Origin: Eurosta solidaginis
Taxonomy: Eukaryota > Arthropoda > Insecta > Diptera > Tephritidae
Length of the DNA stretch: 64,000 nucleotides
Direction: 5' to 3'
Assembly (NCBI RefSeq): GCF_040869045.1
Contig: NC_090321.1
Location: 180,019,596 to 180,083,595, forward strand
The position numbers were made by a program, and so were the translations under genes. The first letter of the stretch is position 1. Each line of letters begins with the position of its first letter. This document shows, piece by piece, positions 21,574 through 34,512 of this stretch. Below the pieces are notes generated by a model that worked only from the letters and a program-made list of their open reading frames with translations, did no database searches and was not told the DNA's origin.

Positions 21574-24500
21574 TTATAACATTGAATTATAAATATTTAT
21601 GTTTGTTACGCTAATTATTGACAACTTTATTGGTTTAGTGCAAGTTAAGCTTTACTATTAGCGCTCGATGTTGCGGTATGCGTTTTATCTTCATCTGGAG
21701 CGTTCCTCTTCAACTTATACATTCTATATTCACTACATTTGAAATTTAAAGTTTGGGGCTTTGTTGTAAAATATGTTCCGAAATGTATGCACAGTTCTGA
21801 CCATGATTTATTGATGTTGAGTACTAAAGAGCACGGTTTTATGTTTAAAATTCTGTCATGCATAGAGATATATTGTAGCAACTTATTGCTTCACAAAAGT
21901 TCAAAAATTACCAACGTACTTTTCTACATCTTTAAGCCTAAACATCGCGAAATCAAGAAGAAATCAGAAATTTCGAATATGAGATTCAACTCAACACTGA
22001 AGATCCTATCAGAATCGACTACAATAATTTGATAACAAACAATTGTTGGCTTCCATTCGTGTCGCTCTCCTTCCCTACATCGTCTATCTTTTCGAATTCC
22101 TACTATCCTTTCCCCAAGTATTTGCTTCCCTGTATCAACTTTCCCCTCTCTCTTTCCCGCTTCCTTTTCCATTCTCTCGGCTTTTTTTGCTTCCCTGTTA
22201 TTTTCTTTCCTTACCTCTTTTTTCCCATCTCATCTTCTACCTCATCTATTTAATATTTCCTCTCATTTGCGTGATCACTATGCCAAATATTGGATACATA
22301 CTTGAATTATATTTGAAGATATAACAAGCTACGCCATTTTCTAAGCGATTTTTTCCGTTTCGAAACAAGTCACGCCAGCTCTTCCTGTTTCGCGTTAATC
22401 CTCCACCTGCTTCTCTCAACTAAGTGGATGACTCCCCCTTGCTCTGCTTCCAAACTGCGGTTTATACTGTACCTTATTGGCAAGAGCGTCCGCGTCTATT
22501 GGCATAATATGACCTAGGCAAGGAAGCCTTTGTGCGCTTTTATTCGCTGCACTATTTTCATAGTACGGCTCATCGGGCTCATAACTCGCCGCCGAAATCA
22601 CGTACTGGACCATAAATCTTCCGCAAAACTTTTATGTCAAACACTCCACGAGCCACCTCATCTTCTATCGACACCGTCCATGATTCCGACTTCCGACGGA
22701 CTTCCTTTTCAATTGCCTACTCAGTCCAAAGTAGCACTTTTTGACGAGAGTTATTCTTTCACATTACCGAAACTACTACTACTTTAAGTTTAAAATTTAT
22801 TTTATCCAAAAATTTCCTTTCTATCCTCCTATTTTAAAGGATTTAGTATTTTCTTTTCCATGCGTCCCTCTTCCGAATTCTGTATGTCTGCTGAGACGGC
22901 TATTTTCCCGAGAAGGGCGCGTGAATAAGTGCCCTTTTATATCAAACAATTTTGTCTGCCGCGACATAGGTGAAGAGGGTGAGAAGAGAAGAGTAGGTAC
23001 AACAGCATCCGTACCGTCAAGTCGTTTAAATATTTCTTGCTATCTCTTCCTCTCTCTGCTAATATGCCAGTTTTTGATTCACACTTGCTTTCAAGAAAAA
23101 TTGATGAAAGTAAAGTAGAAAGTACAAAAGGGAACGCCACCAGAGTTCAATTTAAGAATTGTATGGTGCAAAACGGGACTAATGACAAAAGTTGTTATTA
23201 AATTTTAGTTATGGTTGCTTTATTGCTTCAAGAATGTTCTAGGCCAGGCAATGGTAAAGATTTCGGAAAAATCGATGAAAATATGGACCCGAGTATGAAA
23301 CAAAATTTTTTGTTTGATAGACAAATCAAGGCGACATAAGCTAATTGCTTCATACAACTATTATAGGTGGAACGCATGCAAAACGAATAATTTTTTACTC
23401 TCAAATAAGAAAACTAGGATATCAAAGCGAGAGGTAGTGTTTTAATTGTGAGCCGTATAGCAGTAAAGGGTAGAGTATGCAACAAACATACACATCGAAC
23501 AGGATAAACAGGATGGCAAGGTGCAAGGTGCGGGTGGACTCAAGCCAATTAATAGTACATAGCTCGAATACAGGAAAGGAATGTATTGATAACAACACAA
23601 TCAAAGGAAAGGCGATTCTAAATAATTAACGATTTATGGATTAGGAAGGCAAAGTGTAACACGAATTGCTCTGTGTTTGCAGCACAAAAAGTGTATAATA
23701 TTTTTTAATATTTGATTGTAACACCCTATAAGTTGAATAATTTTCTTTTTTTTTTTTGATTAATTTCACTTTTTATGTGCAAGTACAATTGTACGCAAAT
23801 TTTGAACAATATCAATAACAACTAAACAAGTTTTATTTTCTGATTTTGCTGGAAATCGGTTGCCTATTAGGATTTCAGGATGTATAGGATATACGGTCTT
23901 AAAATAGTTGCATACTTATTTTTCTGTATTATTTGGAATATACATATGTGAGAAACGCTCGACAAAAAGTACTTAGTAAATGCTACCACGGAAAATTGAG
24001 AGGAGTTTTCCTAAAGCTATACGGTACTATAATGAATGGACTTCACAGTTATCTATTATTTCTATTCGAAATCCATAAAGAAGACGAGATTGTATTAAAT
24101 ACTTCCAAAATCGTTGTTGTTTGTCGGTGTGCTAATTTGCAAGATTATGGATGCAAATTCCAGTTCAAGGATATTTTTTGTGTTTATTGCATGGCTCACT
24201 TATATGGTTGGCTCATCTCATCAGCTGATTTTATTTATTTCATTGCATGGTCGATGAGATTGTAAAAAGGAGATGGCAAACTCAAAATGAAACCAACACA
24301 TTGGCAACATTTTCTTACACATACAAAAACTGCTAAGTTTTATGTTTCCATTCACCATGTACCAACCCCAATACACAGATCTTGACAATTAGAACAGACA
24401 TATTTTTTTATTGTACAGATGAGCCAACCATATAGTTGAACCATGGTTTATTGCTAAAATACATTTTTTTCTTTTTTGATTAAACATTTTTTGCTATTAA

Positions 24501-25390
24501 TAACTGCTATGATAAGTTGTTTTCTAAGTTAAAATTTTTTCTCTTTTTTGAATTTATTTTGTAATTTTTATAACTTTTTTTCTGAATTGAAAAAAAGTTT
24601 TCTTTTTTACTATGACAAATTGTTTTTATTTGAATTTTATTTTATCTTTTTTGTCAATATTATTGCTATAATATACTTTTTTCCTAATAATCAATGTAAT
24701 CAATAATTAATTATAATTTTTTTTCCTAATAAAAGATTTGTTCTTTGTAATTATTTTTGTTATGATACATTTTTCTTGATTGATTTTTATTTTTGCGATT
24801 CACATTTTTTTAACAGAATATAAAGTCAGAATTTTTTTTATATGAGAGCAAAAAAAAAAAAAATAAATAATAAAAAAACGTGACATAATACTAATTACAA
24901 AACATTATTTTTAGGGCCTTGCGCTCAAATTCGAACCTACAATCTCACTTCAAAAAGCTTTTTCAGTTTTTTTATTAAACTTTGCTTCTTCAAGTGAATT
25001 AAAAAAAGTAGAAAATATTCAACCGAAAATAAAAAGGAAAGCATAAAAAAGTGCATACAATCTTTAGAGGCGGAGAAATTGTGTGTACATGAATAGTTGA
25101 TAGTAGAATATGTAGTAGAAGTTAAAAAGATAGACTGAATCTGAAAGTAGAAAGTTGTTGCATAAATCTTCAAGTTTTGAAAGTAATTCACACAATTACA
25201 AAGACATCAATAAGTTTGCATAAATAACAATATTAGCACGAAGCATGCCAGAGAGATACATATTTAATAAAAAAGTTTATTTCAAAATAAAATGCAGTTA
25301 TGAGTAAAAAAAACGATTAGACGTAGATAATTTTTTAATATCTCGGGAAAAGTAATCGTTATTTTGAGGTAAGAACATTCATAATCCTAC
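21574..25390. other. Rest of the intron between exons 17 and 18
   Basis: Mostly AT-rich. 22030-22340 is strongly CT-rich on the plus strand and resembles the CT-rich segments at 26165-26345 and 27958-28216. 24400-24900 is almost only A/T. The plus-strand open frame at 23933-24265 (110 codons) matches nothing I know and has no supporting signals. Confidence 0.5.
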
Positions 25391-25491
25391 CGTGATATGG
25401 CACGCAAGGGACGTAATGCTCTTAATGTGCGCAGCGAACGCAAGACTTTTAGATTCTCATTCTCTTCGATGAGCAGCGAAAACACAGATAC
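25391..25491 (-). CDS. NaCP60E: NaCP60E exon 17: domain III S4 voltage sensor
   Basis: Residues 1869-1902: VSVFSLLIEENENLKVL followed by IIIS4, RSLRTLRALRPLRAISR, with six arginines at three-residue steps. The donor GTAGGA is weaker than most in the gene. Confidence 0.95.
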
Positions 25492-25552
25492 CTAAAAAGA
25501 GCAAAGGCAAAAAATTAGGATTTTCTTGGTTATTATTAATATTTCTACTCAC

Positions 25553-25880
25553 GAAAACAATAATAAAATCCAATATCGTCCAAAAACTTGTAAAATATTT
25601 GGAAAACCCCAACGCTAACCATTTTAACACCATTTCAATAACAAATATCAGACAAAATGAGAAGTTCGTCCAGTAGAGTATACGTTTTAAAGTTTTGTTA
25701 CTATCCAAATATATGTCCTCGAAGCAGAGAGTGATGCTCGACGCGAATATAAGCACTAGCACAAACCACTCAAAGGCTGGAGTATCGACAACCGTCAAGA
25801 CAGCCGTCCTTATATGTGTCCATTGTTTGGCGCTTTTCGTGTCCATGCATGACATAAAACATGGACATCGAAAGTAGAAG
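25553..25880 (-). CDS. NaCP60E: NaCP60E exon 16: domain III S1-S3
   Basis: Residues 1759-1868. Begins HFYFRCPCFMSC, then IIIS1 (FEWFVLVLIFASSITLCFEDIYL), IIIS2 (FCLIFVIEMVLKWLALGF) and IIIS3 (FWTILDFIIVF). Acceptor TTATTGCAG, donor GTGAGT. Confidence 0.96.
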
Positions 25881-26345
25881 CTGCAATAAGTTTTTGGTTT
25901 TTGTAAAAATTTAAATTTAAAAATAGAAGAGAAAGAAGAAAAATGGTTAAAAATCACATGTATGTAAAAAATTTTAGAAAAATAACGCTTCGTCAAAAAA
26001 AAAAAAAAAATGTCAAGGCTATGTTATACAAACTATCATACCATACCGCCTTCCCCCTCGTATCACTACGGCTTAGCCAAACATAAAAATAATTCAAAAA
26101 TATTCTGAGCGTTTACATAATTTTTTCTCGCAATATTTACATGTACGAGATAGCCCTGTGAATAAGAGTGCTCTATTGCGAAGTTGCGGACCTCCACTAG
26201 AAATCCACGACCGTGACATTTACGCATTAAATTTCTTAAATTTGTTTATATGTATGTATGTTCACTCTTGCTTTTACCCCTCCGCTCTCTTGCTGGACTA
26301 CCCCTTTCCTTTCTTCTTGTTTCCAATTCCCTCTCATTTTCCCTT
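25881..26345. other. Intron start with CT-rich dispersed sequence
   Basis: 25881-26160 shows nothing. 26165-26345 becomes CT-rich (plus strand) and appears to be the left part of a sequence that continues at 27958 on the far side of the LINE insertion. Confidence 0.45.
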
Positions 26346-26356
26346 TATCTATCCCT

Positions 26357-27346
26357 ATAGGTTAGGTTAGGTTAGCTTCAAGTGGTTGCCGTCGACATCG
26401 GAGCGGCACACTTGGGCCTTTATAGGCCCATTGTGAAACCACACGGATTTGTTCCTACTCTCCTAATCAAACCACTTCGTTGAGTTTGTGAAGCTAACTA
26501 AGCGTCGTGTATTGACATCAGCTATATCAGTCAGATCTACGAAAAACATCTTGCCCATAAAACGTTGCCTTCTTCTACAGACATTCACAGAGTAGATGGC
26601 TAACAGTTTCAGGCTCTTCTTCGTTGCCGCAGCTTCTACAATAATCATTAAGTGGAGCGCAAATCCTTTACGCATGCGGTCCAATACAAACATGACCAGT
26701 GATAAGACCTACAACTAAGGAAAGATCCCTCTTACGGAGGGTGAGAAGCTCTCGCGATCTCTTCTCATTCCATTCCGGCCATGTGAGTTTTGCCATGTGG
26801 CATCTATAATGTTGCTTCCACCTGGCTCCCGCTCCCATCAGTAGAGCCTCCTTTATCCTGAGCTTGCAGGTGGAGAGCGGGATGCCCAACCTCTTCCAGG
26901 ATGGCGAGATTAGAAGGGAGGTACCCTTTCTTGCAAGCTCATCCACCATCTCATTACCTGGTATGTCCTTATGTCCCGGAACCCATACCAGATGCAGAGT
27001 AAACTGTTCAGCCATCACGTTAAGTGATCTGTGACAGCCTACTACAGTTTCAGAATTAGTTGTGACAGAGTCAAGGGCTTTCAGTGCTGCTTGACTGTCT
27101 AAGAAAATATAAATGTGCTTCTGAGAGACTGCCTTCTGCCTAAGGCAGTCCACAGCGTCGTGCGTGGCCGCAAGCTCGGCCTGAAATACGCTACAGTGAT
27201 CCGGAAGGCGAAACGATCTTTGTATGTCCAATCGTTCCGAATAGACATCCCCTCCGACCCTGTTATCCAATTTAGATCCATCTGTGGCCAATCAGGGCCA
27301 TTCACCCACTGTTCCCTCTCAGGGATTGGTTGGTTGGTTGCTGCGC
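26357..27346 (-). mobile_element. 5'-truncated LINE with RNase H domain (downstream copy)
   Basis: Starts within the RNase H region. The minus-strand frame 27291-26668 has TDGSKLDNRVGG, VFQAELAATHDAV, IFLDSQAALKAL and WVPGHKDIPGNEMVDELARKG, the four acidic-residue motifs of LINE RNase H (I/LOA-like clades). A frameshift near 26680 leads to the C-terminal cysteine region, read to FTNSTKWFD. The 3' end is a short (TAACC)n tail (26357-26375). Inactive: no reverse transcriptase part, frame broken. Confidence 0.8.
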
Positions 27347-27946
27347 TGCCCGGCTATGGAGCCAAGCCCAAAAAGCGCTCTAGGCGCCATTTTGATGCAC
27401 TTTCTCCTGGAACCAATTATATGTTGGCTGATGTACCCTGCGTATTGCTTTACTCAAACCACTTGGTTAAAACTATAAACTTACTGATGTCCTTGATACG
27501 GCAGTTTGACACCGCCCTTAAGTTGGGAAACACATAGTTGCCTAGAGTTCGAGACCGAAAGTTCGCGAGGGCTGGGCACTCGCAGAGGAAGTGAGTAACC
27601 GATTCCTCGGCACCCTCCTGTCTACAGCTCCTACACCTCTCATTGTAGGGTATACCCATTCTACTCGGTTGCGGGCCCAACGGCCAGTGCCCTGTAATGG
27701 TGGCCGTGATTCTGTATATTTCCTGCCAAGGCCTATTTAGTAGATCATCGGTTCTTTTCTGGTTGTACTCTGCCAGATAAGTTTGGTGATTCTACAGGTG
27801 TCCGTAGAGTACCAATCACGGTTTGCTATTTTCCTAAGATAGGTGAAAATGTCTCTTTTATTTGATGTGAGTTGTCGATCAGGAATTAATATCTCGTATC
27901 CCTTGTTAAAGTTGGTATGAGGTTTGGAGAAATATGTCCATTCTGG
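27347..27946 (-). mobile_element. 5'-truncated LINE 3' end (upstream copy of a tandem pair)
   Basis: The minus-strand frame 27680-27450 encodes the C-terminal zinc-knuckle-like region of a related LINE (CRSCRQEGAEESVTHFLCECPAL ... LTKWFE). It ends with (CAAC)n, GGTTGGTTGGTTG on the plus strand near 27325-27345, directly abutting the next LINE copy. The pair together is flanked by TATCTATCCCT (26346-26356 and 27947-27957). Confidence 0.7.
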
Positions 27947-27957
27947 TATCTATCCCT

Positions 27958-28216
27958 CGAACTGTACATTAAATTTTCAACTTCTTATCCGCTCCTTCTA
28001 TTTTTCATCAGCTTTTTATTTCTGATATTTCAGCCTATTCCTCCATTTCCCCTCGTTTTCTTTTCGCGCCTACTTTTCTTCTTATTCTTCTTTCTCCAGC
28101 TATATACCTCCACCCTAGCGGTTCTTAAGCTCCCAATATACCTTTTCCTTAACGTTCCCCTCCTTGTTTCTATTTACTTCTCTCCCTCTTATTTTCACCT
28201 TTTTCTACCACTACCT
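27958..28216. repeat. CT-rich dispersed sequence
   Basis: Plus strand is pyrimidine-rich (TTCCCCTCG, TTCTTTCTCC, CTCCCTCTT). It is continuous in character with 26165-26345 and 31343-31560, as though LINEs inserted into one CT-rich repeat. Confidence 0.5.
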
Positions 28217-28227
28217 CGTTTTCTCAT

Positions 28228-31200
28228 GTTGTTGTTGTTGTAGTAGTGCTTCGCCCCACCTAACAGCTGCTACCGATCACAAATTGTCATCAATATTCTC
28301 TAACGGGAGTCCGAGGAATCTAGCTGTTTCAACAGGGGTGGACCATAATGAAAGAGGTGTTAGGGGCGTTGGTTCCACATTACAATTAAAGAGATGGAGT
28401 ATACGTTCCTCTTCCGCAAGTTTTGGGTACTGTTCTTTGAGTACTGGTTCACCGGACAATTCCTGGCATGAAGATCCGACGCCTGTTTGTGGAGTTCACC
28501 AAGGACCTGCTTGTGTTTTTTTTTTTTGCTTCATACGGCTGAGTTCTAAGGTGCCGTATTTCCTCAAAATGCTTACGGAGATGACGCCTTAAGCCCCTAG
28601 GCGGTGTTGGCTCATCAATCAGATGTCTGTTGGGATGCTCAGGTTTCTGGGTATTCAACAGGAAGTGTTTGGTTAGCATCTCATTTCTCTCCCTAATGGG
28701 GAGTATTCTCGCCTCATTATGTAGATGGTGTTCTGGGGACATAAGAAGACAGCCCGTGGCGATTCTGAGAGCAGTATTTTGGGAGGCCTGTAGCTTCTTC
28801 CAGTGAGTAATTTTTAGACTTGGCGACCATATAGGAGAAGCGTAGCACGCAATCGGCTGGCCAATTGCTTTGTATGTGGTAATGAGCGTTTCTTTGCCTT
28901 TTACCCAAGTACTACGAGCAAGGGATTTGAGGATTTTATTACAGCTCTGGATCTTCGGAACAATTGCGGCTGCGTGCTCACCAAAATGTAGATCCTGATC
29001 AAACGTCACACCCAAGATTTTGGGGTGTAGGACAGTCGGTAGCGTAGTGCCATCGACGTGGATGTTCAAAATGGTCGACATTTGGGACGTCCATGTTGTA
29101 AATACGGTCACGGAAGATTTAGTCAGTGATAATGCGATTTCGCGAGGCGAAAAAACTGGAGAGATCGGGGAGGTAGCCGTTTATTCTGTTGCAAAGCTCA
29201 TCGATCTGTGGGCCTGGGCCTGTGGCCATTATTGTGCAGTCATCGGCGTAGGAAACGATAGTAACTCCTGGTGGCGAAGGTAGCTTAAATATGTAGAAAT
29301 TAAACAAAAAAAAAGGGGGGGTAGGACACCACCCTGTAGCACCCCTTAGTTTTGATGTTTCATTTCTAAATTGCACCGATGCCTGCCGACCACCCAGATA
29401 ATTTGCAGTCCACCATTTAAGACATGGGTGAAGGGTAGACCCTTCCAGGTCTTGCATTAACGTGCCATGGTTGACCGTATCAAAAACTTTTGATAGGTCT
29501 AGCGCAACGAGTACTGCTCTATGGTGGGGGTTTGATTTAAACCGCAATTTATCTGGGTGCTGATGGCATTTAGCGCGGTGGTGGTGCTATGGAGTTTTCT
29601 GAAGCCATGCTGATGACAGGCTAGCTGCAAATTTGCTTTGAAGTAGGGGAGCAAAATGGCTTCAAGCGTCTTTGCTACTGGCGATAGGAGAGATATCGGG
29701 CGATACAACTCTCCTATGTTAGCTGGTTTCCCAGGCTTTAGTAGCGGGACCACCTTGGCCATTTTCCATTTTTCGGGTATGACAAAGGTAGAAAGAGACA
29801 GGTTGAAGACATGTGCTAAATATTTGAAACCCTCTTTACCTAGTCTTTTAAGCATCGGCATGGCTATGCCGTCTGGGGCCACTGCTTTGGATGGTTTAGC
29901 ATGACCGATGACATCCTCAACCTCTTTGGCGGTGATGGTAATTGATGACGCGCTGAATTTATGTTTATGTGCGTGTCTGTTGGCCCTCCGTCTATCTATG
30001 TCGACCATAGAATGCATTAGATATTGTCGGCAGAAAGCGCTCGCGCATTTTTTCGCATCCGACAGCACTTTATCGCCAAAGGCGATGGAAACTTTTCATT
30101 GCCTAGACGGATGCGATAGGGAAGGTGGACCACAGTTTACCTACACCGGCAGAGAGGTTACAACCGCATTTCACCCGCTTGTGTTCATCCACAAGCAATC
30201 TGATGCGTTGATTTATATCCCTTATTTGGGGGTCGCCGGGATCGAGCTGTCTTATAAGGTCACGTTCTCTCGCTAAATTTGCGGCCTCCGCCGGGAAGTG
30301 GGGCCGAATTTCGGGAATTCTACCGGCGGGAATGAAACGTGCCGAGGCGGATTCAATGACCTTGCGAAAAGCACGCTCCCCTTGGTGGGCATCAGTCGGG
30401 ATAGGGAGGGCAGCAAAGCGGTTGTCTGTAAAGGATTTGTATGCGTCCCACTTTCCTTTTTTGAAGTTTATGAAAGTGCGTTTTTCTGTGACGATGAAGT
30501 CGGCGGTACGCTCGAGCGAAATAAGTATGGTCGGATGCCAATGTTACCATCGGCTGCCAGTTGACGCAGTTTGCGAGTTCTGCGCTCACGATTGAAATAT
30601 CCGGCGAACTGTGACAGCTTCCTACCATACGTGTGGGGGCGTCTCCGTTTATTTTGCAGAACGCCGTTTCTTCTATTTGATCCGCCAACATCTCACCCCT
30701 ACTGTACGCCCGCAAGTTTGAATGCCATAGATCGTGATGGGCATTGAAATCGCCTAAGATAATGCGATTGTTGCCAGTGAGTAAGGTGCTGATATTAGGG
30801 CGGTATCCACTGGGGCAACAGTTGGCAGGAGGGATGTAGATGTTGATGATTTCTAGGTTTGCATCGCCTGACCGGACAGATGGGGCTTGACGTTCTAAGA
30901 CACTGTCCCTGCGGTCGATGCCGGGATCAAATATATGATATTGCACAGAGTGGTGTATGATAAACGCGAGGCCGCCTCCATTTCCGCTCTCGCGATCTTT
31001 TCTGTGGACATTATACCCAGAACAGGTCTGAGTGCAGATCTTGCTGTGAGTGTAGTCTCTTGAATCGCAGCAATGCGGATGTTGTGCCGCTTCATGAAAT
31101 CGACTATCTCCGCAATCTTCCCAGTTAATCCATTACAGTTTAACTGCAGAATTCTGAAGTGCATAGGGGGAGACGTGGCCACTCTGGCAGTAAGTGACGG

Positions 31201-31331
31201 GTGACTACGCCTGGGTTGTGGAAGGCTAGGATGCAACTGCTGTTGTGGCCCTGGGACTGGACGTCCTTGGGTAAGCATTGGGGTACCCGGTGTATTTGGA
31301 TATGCGGCCTGGCAACATGGCGCAATGAACC
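28228..31331 (-). mobile_element. Jockey-clade LINE, 5'-truncated, decayed
   Basis: An 11-bp duplication CGTTTTCTCAT flanks it (28217-28227, 31332-31342). On the minus strand it runs from the endonuclease (MHFRILQLNCNGLTGK, then ILGDFNAHHDLWHS), through reverse transcriptase (PDGIAMPMLKRLG, YRPISLLSPVAKTLE, SYADDCTIMA at 29239-29250), to a C-terminal region ending PLTPLSLWSTP...DDNL. The tail is (CAA)n. The frame changes at least four times, so it is a pseudogene copy. ORF1 is absent and there is no RNase H, as in Jockey. It lies in the sense orientation of the host gene. Confidence 0.88.
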
Positions 31332-31342
31332 CGTTTTCTCAT

Positions 31343-31779
31343 CCCGCCCATCTATTACCGTCTCCATGTTTCCCTCCTACTGATCTACCTCATGTTTAAT
31401 ATCAACATACCAAATATTATATATTTTCAGTTAATAGCGAATTACATATTTTCCCCAAACGCGCGTGACCACCACTTTCCAAAATTGCATACTTTTTGAT
31501 CCTATAGAACGATTTACAAAATTTTTTCTAATTTCCTTCCCTGCTGTTCTCATATAGGCATATGCCTTAATGCACCGTGAAAGAAGTTACTATGGTTATT
31601 CCAATTTTGAATTCGGTTATATGTTAAGTAAAATTTTAAATAAAACTTAGCTATTATGCTTTTTATTTTCGCTGGGTAACATCTACTGCGTATTCTTGTA
31701 TAATAACCGAGTCTATTCCGTATCTTTATATCATACTTATTATGCGATTATGCTTACTGCTCTATTTAGTTATACTTAC
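31343..31779. other. Intron end before exon 15 donor
   Basis: The first ~200 bp resemble the CT-rich dispersed sequence; nothing else was recognised. Confidence 0.5.
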
Positions 31780-34253
31780 TGATCGTAGCACTTCTGGGGA
31801 AAGCAATCATCTGGCACTTTCGGTGGTTTTGTTTGCCCGAAACTTGGAAAAGTCATGGGGTCATTGTATGCTCCCTGCGAGTTACGCCTCCCACCTACAG
31901 TGAGATCGTCTACGTAGGAGACCAGACAATGCCATGGTTTTTCAGTCAACCGCGAGAAGGTTGACTTCTGAGCTGGCTCAGCGGTGTCCGTAACCATAGC
32001 ACCGCCGGCAGAGGAGCGTTTGCTCAGCGCGCCCTGTCCCAGTGCCAGTACCGAACTGGTGTCGGCATAACCGCCACCGCATGAACTATGCGATTCAGTA
32101 CGTGTCGATTGAAAGGAAGCGGCTTTGTCTAGAGTCGATTGTTGATGCTCGGCGAAACGTTTGGTGCGCATATCGCGCGTATCGCCAGCAGCCCTTGGGC
32201 GGATGGTTGTGGTGTTGGTGGTTGTAATTGTTGTGGATATTGTGGCTCTTGTTGCTGACGCCAGCAGTGATTGTTGTTGTTGTGGAGGTGGTAGTGGTGG
32301 TGGGTCATGTATTTTCGAGGCATGGTAATGTTGTTGGTGCTCAGTGAGTGCCGCCAATGGCGGCGTAGTTTTAATTGAAGATACTTGTGCTGGTGTTCTC
32401 GGTTCGAGTTGAGAGTTGAGTGATGTTGGTGGCGTTGCTGGTACAGCTACACCCGACGAAGTCAATGAGCCGCCGCCATTGCGTTGATTACTCTGCTGAC
32501 GACTTAATTGTTGCTTTTGTATAAGTAAATTCTCATATGAATTTGTGCTCTTTAGCGATAAGCTATCTAGTCGGATGGTATCTGTGGTTAGGCACTTGCG
32601 TGGCAGTTTCTCCGACTCCATGCGCAGCGTTGATATGGGTTTTTCATCTTCAGGTACTTCATCTACACGTTCGATTAGCGACAAACGTTTGAAACGGTCA
32701 AATTGTGCGCTAAATTGATCGCTCTTACGTCGTGCAAATGGCGATTTGGCGGCCGCGTTAACTGTAGCTGCCACTGCCATCGATTCTATGGTCACGAATG
32801 GTGCATGAATTTGATCACAGATTTTGCGTATTTCATTTGATATGCTAAAGTCTTCATCGATTTTGCGTTGCTTTTCCAAACTGCGACGCTTAATTTTCAC
32901 TGAATTGCGTTCGGTGGTAGTCAGTCGTGTGGGCTGACGCCGCGGCACTGTCGATAGATCGTAACTATCGTATGGATTAAGTGGATGTACAACTTCATCG
33001 GCGGCAGAACGCTCTGAAGCGCCCGTTATGACTGCTATGTGATCGAGTATGGCCTTATTAGCTTCATCGGCGGCAGGTGAAGGCTCTGACAGCGTAGAAA
33101 GTCTACGCTCCAAAGATGTTGTTGAACGCTTGATCTCTTCTAACTCTTTTTCGAAACTTTGTATGATATTATCGAACTCGGAATGTTCAACTAGCGGCAG
33201 GCCTTCATTCTCATGTCCGTTGCCATTGCTACCATTACGACGTTGTTCTATCTGCTGCATTATTGAATTCGAAATATAACTCAAATTTGATTTTATGCTG
33301 CTAGTTGAGGGTTTGCGTTCATCTTTGCGCACATCAACAATCAGCGAATCTGTGTCAGCATCTATAATCGCTGATCCGTAACCAACAGTTTCACTAAAGT
33401 AGTTATTACTATTATCGCCATCATCTTGTAGGAATTGAAAAAGCTCTTTTTGCTCACAATTAAGCAACTCATCTCGTAAATTGCCCTGATGCGAGAGTAG
33501 CTCTTCATGCTCTATAGAGATAGTATTTAGCGAGTGGCCGCTCGAATGTCTACGCACGCTTAAATGCAAATCATCATCAGACTTTAAACTGCGGGAGGGT
33601 ATAAGTGAACGTTGCGATTGATCGCTTGATTGTGAAAGGCGATCCAGCGATTTGCGATAGCTAGGGGAACGTGTCAATAATGACTTTTGATACTGCAAAT
33701 AAGCTTCATCATGCTCTTCACTACAGTAGCGACGTGACGATGTATCCTGCAGAGAATCGCCAGGCACATATGAACCGCTGCGCTGATCATTCGCATATGG
33801 ATCGGTATCAGTCGAATTGTATTGGCCCATGAGCCGCAATTCAATGGATTCGGTGTATGTTGGCTCATCGCGTGAATCGTTGTGTTGGGTACCGAAACCG
33901 GAAGACACTTGATGTAATAGACGACGTTCTGCTTGCGGATAAAGCGTATTGTAATCGTTGCGACTATTATTGTCTAATTGGCAGGAGCTTGTAGTTGTTG
34001 TGACACCATCAAACGAGGGCATTTGCTGTTGCAATTGCATATGAAGCAATTGTTGTTGCTGCTGTTGATATTGTTTTTGTTGCAACAGCACAAGTTGTTG
34101 TTGATTTAATTGGCTGGGTGAGTGCAAGTGCTGTTGTTGCTGCTCGGAAACTTCGTGTTCACTCTCCACACCATCAACTATGGTATGTAAGGTGTCTTTG
34201 AGCGGTATTTGAAAGCCGAAATCCGAACCGGACACCGGGCGATTCATGGATTC
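31780..34253 (-). CDS. NaCP60E: NaCP60E exon 15: giant II-III cytoplasmic linker
   Basis: Residues 935-1759, a single 2474-bp exon. Near the start it has glutamine-rich runs (about residues 973-1005), then serine/arginine-rich stretches (RSPSYRKSLDRLSQSSDQSQ) that look like kinase-substrate regions. It ends VPDDCFPQKCYDQ just before domain III. It has low complexity and no fold I recognise, but the frame is open throughout and both splice borders agree in phase. Linker sequences in this family evolve fast, so length is not diagnostic. Confidence 0.94.
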
Positions 34254-34512
34254 CTGTAATGTACGGAAGATGGGGGGATTTCAAAATCATTGATATGATT
34301 AGTAAAAATGTATAATAAGGTCTAATGTAAAAAAATTAAAAGGGATTTACAAAACGATACATTTTTCGGGTGAGGTTACATTCCTTAATCAGAAACCTTG
34401 GTTTAGTACTAATATTAGTGTTAGACTTTACCCAGACAATCGCTTTCGCCTCGAAAAGTGACGCAGCAGGCAGGGCTTCTCTCCCCAGAAAGTTGTTCAA
34501 AATCGTAATAAC

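Noticed and set aside
26357..26375. GGTTAGGTTAGGTTAG as interstitial telomere repeat
   Set aside because: It lies exactly at the 3' end of a LINE inside a target duplication, so it is the LINE tail.
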